This document shows positions 4,777 to 8,764 of a stretch of DNA of 8,764 bases, one piece after another; the stretch's first letter is position 1; each line of letters opens with the position of its first letter. The notes under the pieces were generated by a model, which saw nothing but the letters and a program-made list of their open reading frames with translations, was not told the DNA's origin and did no database searches. Source of the DNA: an uncultured Clostridia bacterium (GTDB taxonomy: Bacteria > Bacillota > Clostridia > Christensenellales > Borkfalkiaceae); the NCBI GenBank assembly GCA_947176445.1, contig CAMWQK010000025.1, forward strand, positions 1 to 8,764. Direction: 5' to 3'. The position numbers and the translations under genes were made by a program.

Positions 4777-4789
4777 GAAAAGTTGCAAT

Positions 4790-4824
4790 AAAAAATCGCC
4801 CCGCCTCTCAAAGAGGCAGGGCGA
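4790..4824 (-). terminator. intrinsic terminator of the proS-PHP-asnS operon
   Basis: On the minus strand TCGCCC plus GCCTCT pair with AGAGGC plus GGGCGA, with one G-U pair between. This gives a 13-bp stem with a three-base loop, followed directly by six T residues (4795-4790). It begins 6 nt after the asnS stop codon. Confidence 0.93.
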
Positions 4825-4829
4825 ATAGA

Positions 4830-6203
4830 TTACATGATATTTTTCACCCAGCGGGGGAAGAGCGTCACGTCGCGGATGTTCTCCATACCCGTCACGTACA
4901 TGACGAACCGCTCGAACCCAAGCCCGAACCCGCTGTGCGGCACGCTGCCGAATACGCGGAGATCGAGATACTGCTTGTATGCGTCCATGTCCATATGGCG
5001 CACCTTCATCGCCGAAACGAGCTTGTCGTAGTCCGCCTCGCGCTCGCTGCATCCGATGATCTCGCCGATGCCGGGAACGAGCAGGTCGGTTGCCGCGACC
5101 GTCTTCCCGTCGGCATTCTGCTTCATATAGAAGGACTTGATGTCCTTGGGATAGTTGGTGACGAACACGGGCTTTTTGAAGACCACCTCGGTGAGATACT
5201 TCTCGTGCTCCGTCTGAAGATCGCACCCCCACTCCACGGGAAACTGGAACTTCGCGTTCTCCTTCTTCAGAATCTCAATGGCGTCGGTATAGTCGCACAC
5301 GCCGAACTCGCTGTTGAGGACGTGATTGAGCTTGTCTTTGAGCCCCTTCTCGACAAAGTTATCGAAGAAATTCATCTCGTCGGGGCACTCTTCGAGCACC
5401 GCACGAATGACGTACTTCAACATCTCCTCGGCAATCTCCATAATATCGGGAAGCTCGGCAAACGCGACCTCGGGTTCGACGTGCCAGAACTCCGAAAGGT
5501 GCTTGGTCGTGTTCGACTTCTCCGCACGGAAGGAAGGTCCGAAGGTGTAGATCTTGGAGAACGCCGTTGCGGCGACCTCGCCCTCGAGCTGACCGGAGAC
5601 GGACAAGCCCGCCTTCTGCCCGAAGAAATCGTTTTTATAGAACTCCTCTTCGCTGCCCGCCTTGGCGTTATAGCCGTGCGTGGTGACGCGGAACATCTCC
5701 CCCGCGCCCTCGCAGTCGCTCGCCGTGATAATGGGCGTATTCATATAGTAATAGCGGTTCTCGTGGAAGTAGCGATGGATCGCCTGCGCCGCCACCGACC
5801 GCACGCGGAACACCGCGGTAAAGGTGTTGGTACGAAGTCTGAGGTGCGGAATACCGCGCAAAAATTCGAGCGTCGTGCGCTTCTTCTGAATGGGATATTC
5901 GGGCGGGCACTTGCCGAGGAGCTTGACCTCCTTCGCGTTGACCTCTACGCCGTCCCCTCTGTACGCCTTGACGACCTCGCCGATGACGCAGACGGACGCG
6001 CCGTTCTTTACGCACTCGGGATCGAGCGCAACGGCGTTCTTATCGACGACGATCTGCAAACGGGCAAAGCTCGTGCCGTCGCCAAGTTCCAGAAAGGCGA
6101 CCTGCGCCGAATCTCGGAAGGTCTTGACCCAACCGCAGACGGTGACTTCCTTTCCAAGGTACGCCCTGTCGCTTAATACGTTGTAAATATCGATGTGTTT
6201 CAT
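4830..6203 (-). CDS. asnS: asparaginyl-tRNA synthetase
   Basis: A 457-aa class IIb aminoacyl-tRNA synthetase that charges tRNA-Asn with asparagine using ATP; the length is close to the bacterial norm of about 460. Residues about 1-100 form the OB-fold anticodon-binding domain (VTVCGWVKTFRDS at 20-32). The catalytic domain has a motif 1 region, HRYFHENRYYYMNTP (143-157), and the AsnRS segments FFGQKAGLSVSGQLEGE (193-209) and YTFGPSFRAEKSN (219-231). Motif 2 is FRAEKSNTTKHLSEFWHVEP (225-244). Motif 3 is GFGLGFER (425-432), followed by DVTLFPR (445-451). The sequence fits AsnRS rather than AspRS (short protein, no GAD insertion, AEKSNT). The ATG at 6203 has AGGAG 7 nt upstream; a longer frame to 6290 would overlap the PHP gene. 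It is the last gene of the operon, 14 nt after the PHP gene. Confidence 0.96.
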   Translation of the reverse strand: MKHIDIYNVLSDRAYLGKEVTVCGWVKTFRDSAQVAFLELGDGTSFARLQIVVDKNAVALDPECVKNGASVCVIGEVVKAYRGDGVEVNAKEVKLLGKCPPEYPIQKKRTTLEFLRGIPHLRLRTNTFTAVFRVRSVAAQAIHRYFHENRYYYMNTPIITASDCEGAGEMFRVTTHGYNAKAGSEEEFYKNDFFGQKAGLSVSGQLEGEVAATAFSKIYTFGPSFRAEKSNTTKHLSEFWHVEPEVAFAELPDIMEIAEEMLKYVIRAVLEECPDEMNFFDNFVEKGLKDKLNHVLNSEFGVCDYTDAIEILKKENAKFQFPVEWGCDLQTEHEKYLTEVVFKKPVFVTNYPKDIKSFYMKQNADGKTVAATDLLVPGIGEIIGCSEREADYDKLVSAMKVRHMDMDAYKQYLDLRVFGSVPHSGFGLGFERFVMYVTGMENIRDVTLFPRWVKNIM

Positions 6204-6217
6204 ATTCCGTCTCCTGT

Positions 6218-6910
6218 CTATTCCTGATCTGCGTACTTTTCGTCGCGAATAGAGAAAATCTTCCCCTCGCCTTTTAGAATACGCTCGCAATAATCTTTTT
6301 CACTTTTGAGCGGCGTTTCGAACTCCATGCCCGCAAGCATTTTATGCCCGATGCCGTGAATGTCCGAGCCCGCCGTCTGCGGCATGCCGTACATCTCCGC
6401 ATACATCTTCGCCACCTTATTTTCGATCTCCCGACGGGAGATGTTGAGCACCTCGAACCCGTCTACGTCCGAAGTATACAGCCGAACGTGATCGATATAG
6501 AAGTCCTGGCGGAACGGATGCGCCTGTATGACCATTCCGCCCTCTTTCCGCGCAAACGCAAAGAACTCCTTTGGCGTCATCTCCATGATCTCGGGATGTT
6601 TCAGAAGCCACGCTTTATCCAGCCCGTAGACGAGGAAGTCCGTGCCCCAATAGGAATATTCGAACCCGAAGAACACGTCGAACTTGCCCTCTGCAAGCTC
6701 CTTCACCTGCTCGTACCCCTCGCAGTATTTTTCGATCTGCTGAGAATAGGGCAACTTCCTGTCCACCGTCGTATTGCCGTTGAGAAAGTGATCGGTCACG
6801 AAGATCCCCTTGTAGCCGAGGCGGACGAATTTTTCAACGACCTGCTGCGGCTGAAAGTAGGAGCACGCGCTCACGGTCGTGGTATGCAGATGTGTTTCGT
6901 AGCGGTACAT
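6218..6910 (-). CDS. PHP-domain metal-dependent phosphoesterase
   Basis: A 230-aa cytoplasmic protein of the polymerase-and-histidinol-phosphatase (PHP) family. The expected metal ligands are all visible: H7 and H9 in ETHLHT, D40 and H41 in VTDHF, E84 in GFEYS, H131 in IQAHPFR, and D183 and H185 in GSDIHG. The family hydrolyses phosphoester bonds with a two- or three-metal centre; members include histidinol phosphatases and RNA/oligonucleotide phosphoesterases. The substrate here is unknown. AGAGG precedes the ATG at 6910 by 5 nt. The gene lies 12 nt after proS and 14 nt before asnS, so it is co-transcribed with two tRNA synthetases. A role in RNA or nucleotide turnover is possible but is only inferred from context. 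Confidence 0.85.
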   Translation of the reverse strand: MYRYETHLHTTTVSACSYFQPQQVVEKFVRLGYKGIFVTDHFLNGNTTVDRKLPYSQQIEKYCEGYEQVKELAEGKFDVFFGFEYSYWGTDFLVYGLDKAWLLKHPEIMEMTPKEFFAFARKEGGMVIQAHPFRQDFYIDHVRLYTSDVDGFEVLNISRREIENKVAKMYAEMYGMPQTAGSDIHGIGHKMLAGMEFETPLKSEKDYCERILKGEGKIFSIRDEKYADQE

Positions 6911-6922
6911 AATTACCTCTGC

Positions 6923-8347
6923 TTAGTATGCTCTTGCAAAGAACACGGTGTGCTTTGCTTGCTTGCCACAAGTCACGCAGGTCTTTGCCGTGTGCTTCTT
7001 GTCCATAACGCGGGAGGTCGCCTGCGCAAACTCCTTCACCTTGTCCTCGCACGCGCGGCAACCGCACCAGCCCGCGCGCACAAAGTTGCCCTTGTTCACG
7101 CCGTCGAGGAGCTCTTCGAGCGTCTCGGCATCGACGATGCGGTCGTTCATACGCGCCTTTGCGCGCTTGTACATATTCTCCGAAATCTCGTCGAGGAGCG
7201 CCTCGATCTTGATCTCCGCGTTTTTGAGCTCGATCTCCTGCTTTTCGAGCGTATCTCTGCGGCAGACGAGCATCTTGCCCGCCTCGATATCGCGCGGGCC
7301 GAGCTCGATGCGGATGGGCACGCCCTTCATCTCCCACTCGTTGAACTTCCAACCGGGGGAATTGTCGCTGTCGTCGATCTTCACGCGGATTCCCGCCGCC
7401 TTCAAGCGGGCGGAGAGCGCCTCGCACGCTTCGAGCACCCCCTCCTTCTTCATCGCGATGGGCACGATGACCGCCTGCACAGGCGCGACGACGGGCGGAA
7501 GCACCAGCCCGCGCTGATCGCCGTGCGTCATGATGATCGCCCCGATGAGGCGGGTGGATACCCCGAACGACATCGTGTATCCGTATTTCTGCGCCCCGTC
7601 TTTATCGGTAAATTTAATATCGAACGCCTTGGAGAAATTCTGCCCGAGGTAGTGCGAAGTCCCCGACTGCAAGCTCTTGCCGTCGTGCATCATCGCCTCC
7701 ATGCCGTAGGTCGCAACCGCGCCCGCAAACTTCTCCTTCTCCGTTTTCAGTCCCGTCAGAACGGGCATCGCAAGGCAGGTCTTTGCAAACTCTTCGTAGA
7801 CGCTAAGCATCTTCTGCGTCTCTTCTTCCGCCTCCTCGGCGGTCGCAAATACGGAGTGCCCCTCCTGCCACAAAAATTCGCTCGTGCGGAGGAACGGACG
7901 CGTCGTCTTTTCCCAGCGCATGACGTTCGCCCACTGGTTCATTCTCACAGGCAGATCGCGCCAGCTCTCCACCCACTTGCCGAACATCGTGCCGATGATC
8001 GTCTCCGAGGTCGGGCGCACGCACAGGGGCTCCTGCAACTTCTCCCCGCCCGCATGCGTCACAACGGCGACTTCGGGCGCAAAGCCCTCTACGTGCTCCG
8101 CCTCCTTCGTCATAAAGCTCATGGGAATGAGCAGCGGGAAGTATGCGTTCTCGTAATTCGCCGCCTGAAAACGGGTATTGAATTCATTCTGGATGTTCTC
8201 CCAGATCGCGTATCCGTAAGGGCGAATGACCATCGTGCCCTTGACGGGTCCGTAATCGACGAGCTTCGTCTTAACGACGACGTCGGTATACCACTGCGGG
8301 AAGTCACTCTCGATATCGGCGATCTGCGCCACGAACTGTTTTTCCAT
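6923..8347 (-). CDS. proS: prolyl-tRNA synthetase, archaeal/eukaryotic-like type (ProS type 3)
   Basis: A 474-aa class IIa synthetase that charges tRNA-Pro. It lacks the large editing (INS) insertion of E. coli-type ProRS and ends in the type-3 zinc-binding domain. Visible elements are motif 1 around ENAYFPLLIPMSF (66-78), CVRPTSET (109-116) for ATP/proline binding, and motif 2, RWEKTTRPFLRTSEFLWQEG (144-163). Also seen are HYLGQNFSKAFDI (232-244) and motif 3, GVSTRLIGA (262-270). The HGD-x-RGL-x-LPP anticodon-domain start (275-285) follows. The zinc-ligand cysteines C428, C433, C457 and C460 match the spacing known for Thermus ProRS, and the conserved C-terminal ARAY ends in Tyr474. The ATG at 8347 is chosen with GGAG 5 nt upstream; an in-frame GTG at 8353 is too close to the ribosome binding site. 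It is the first gene of proS-PHP-asnS. No T-box leader fits in the 89-nt upstream gap. Confidence 0.96.
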   Translation of the reverse strand: MEKQFVAQIADIESDFPQWYTDVVVKTKLVDYGPVKGTMVIRPYGYAIWENIQNEFNTRFQAANYENAYFPLLIPMSFMTKEAEHVEGFAPEVAVVTHAGGEKLQEPLCVRPTSETIIGTMFGKWVESWRDLPVRMNQWANVMRWEKTTRPFLRTSEFLWQEGHSVFATAEEAEEETQKMLSVYEEFAKTCLAMPVLTGLKTEKEKFAGAVATYGMEAMMHDGKSLQSGTSHYLGQNFSKAFDIKFTDKDGAQKYGYTMSFGVSTRLIGAIIMTHGDQRGLVLPPVVAPVQAVIVPIAMKKEGVLEACEALSARLKAAGIRVKIDDSDNSPGWKFNEWEMKGVPIRIELGPRDIEAGKMLVCRRDTLEKQEIELKNAEIKIEALLDEISENMYKRAKARMNDRIVDAETLEELLDGVNKGNFVRAGWCGCRACEDKVKEFAQATSRVMDKKHTAKTCVTCGKQAKHTVFFARAY

Positions 8348-8373
8348 AATCACTCCAAAAAATAACCGTACTA

Positions 8374-8407
8374 AAAAAAGATATGATTATTATACCATAT
8401 CTTTTTT
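8374..8407. terminator. AT-rich 12-bp inverted repeat, terminator-like or operator-like
   Basis: AAAAAAGATATG (8374-8385) and CATATCTTTTTT (8396-8407) are perfectly complementary around a 10-nt loop. On the minus strand it follows the membrane-protein stop codon by about 29 nt and ends in a T-run, so it may terminate that gene weakly. The loop holds the -10 box of proS, so a DNA-binding dimer at this palindrome would block that promoter. Confidence 0.5.
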
Positions 8408-8417
8408 CGTTCGTCTA
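8389..8417 (-). promoter_or_regulatory. sigma-A-type promoter of the proS-PHP-asnS operon
   Basis: Minus strand: -35 TAGACG (8417-8412, 4 of 6 consensus bases), a 17-nt spacer and a perfect -10 TATAAT (8394-8389). The predicted start near 8382 gives a leader of about 35 nt with GGAG before the proS ATG. Confidence 0.65.
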
Positions 8418-8436
8418 TTGATTGAAAATGATTTTT

Positions 8437-8764
8437 TTATTTTTCTCTGCGATTTGCCGCGCGGAAAAATAATTTTTTGAGCACGGGAAAGAGCAGAAAC
8501 ACGCTCACCGTCGCGCATATTGTCTGCGTGAGCATGGTCAGAAATCCCGTGTAGAAGTACGCCACCGTCGCGTCCGCCGAGTACCCGTAGATGAGCGGCG
8601 TTATAACGTCGTCAAACAGTGTAAAGCACACCGTGCAGAACGCCGCAAGCGCCGTGACCGAGGCGAGCTCCTTCGCATTCTCCTTGCCCTTAAACTTCCC
8701 AACAAAGAGCAAGACGGCGCAAAAGATGACGAGCGCGCACATGACGGAGAACAGCACCCACAGC
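8437..8764 (-). CDS. polytopic membrane protein, C-terminal part (N-terminus outside window)
   Basis: The frame is open from the right edge to a TAA at 8437, about 109 codons visible; a GTG at 8757 is not a convincing start because the frame continues upstream. Three hydrophobic segments are visible: one near the start (FSVMCALVIFCAVLLFVG), one in the middle (ASVTALAAFCTVCFTLF) and one near the end (MLTQTICATVSVFLLFPVL). The tail, KKLFFRAANRREK, is basic and probably cytoplasmic. The layout, a DVITPLIYGY loop followed by FYTGFLTMLTQTI, resembles S components of energy-coupling-factor vitamin transporters, but this is an impression and no ligand motif is visible. It lies upstream of proS in the same direction, separated by 89 nt containing the proS promoter. 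Confidence 0.6.
   Translation of the reverse strand, partial: LWVLFSVMCALVIFCAVLLFVGKFKGKENAKELASVTALAAFCTVCFTLFDDVITPLIYGYSADATVAYFYTGFLTMLTQTICATVSVFLLFPVLKKLFFRAANRREK

Noticed and set aside
4935..6176. A 413-codon open frame on the plus strand opposite asnS
   Set aside because: Antisense shadow of asnS with no family features.
6344..8365. A 673-codon open frame on the plus strand opposite proS and the PHP gene
   Set aside because: It is antisense to two clearly conserved genes, arginine/leucine/histidine-rich as expected for a complementary frame of GC-rich coding DNA, and has no recognisable domain or ribosome binding site.

Overview
The window looks like chromosomal DNA of a GC-rich (by eye about 55% GC) Gram-positive anaerobe of the Clostridia type. 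The evidence is sigma-A-type promoters with TATAAT boxes, AGGAG-like ribosome binding sites, an archaeal-type (class 3) prolyl-tRNA synthetase, a compact [4Fe-4S] flavoprotein, and a bacterial-type tRNA-Pro encoded with its CCA. The lineage is inference; no marker fixes genus or family. All protein genes read on the minus strand and the one tRNA unit reads on the plus strand. I see no transposase, integrase, CRISPR array or phage gene.

Layout from left to right: (1) the N-terminal 244 codons of a GH51-type alpha-L-arabinofuranosidase, cut by the window edge; (2) a Na+/phosphate cotransporter of the NptA type with a C-terminal PhoU-like domain; (3) a plus-strand non-coding region (about 2707-3121) with a strong promoter, two truncated copies of the 5' half of tRNA-Pro, a run of stable hairpins, an intact tRNA-Pro(CGG) and a bidirectional terminator, followed by more tRNA-derived debris up to 3283; (4) a two-gene operon of a nucleoside-hydrolase-family protein and an iron-sulfur flavoprotein; (5) a three-gene operon proS - PHP-domain protein - asnS with a strong terminator; (6) the C-terminal part of a small polytopic membrane protein, cut by the right edge.

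Read in transcription order on the minus strand, the units are: membrane protein; proS-PHP-asnS; nucleoside hydrolase-Isf; nptA; GH51. The genes are mostly housekeeping or accessory metabolism (aminoacyl-tRNA synthesis, nucleoside and arabinoside breakdown, phosphate uptake). Intergenic regions are very compact: at three junctions the promoter of the next unit lies inside an inverted repeat that looks like the terminator of the previous one, and the nucleoside hydrolase appears to be translated from a leaderless mRNA. The most unusual part is the tRNA-Pro neighbourhood, a patchwork of tRNA-Pro fragments in both orientations that may be transcribed as a structured leader about 270 nt long ahead of the functional tRNA.
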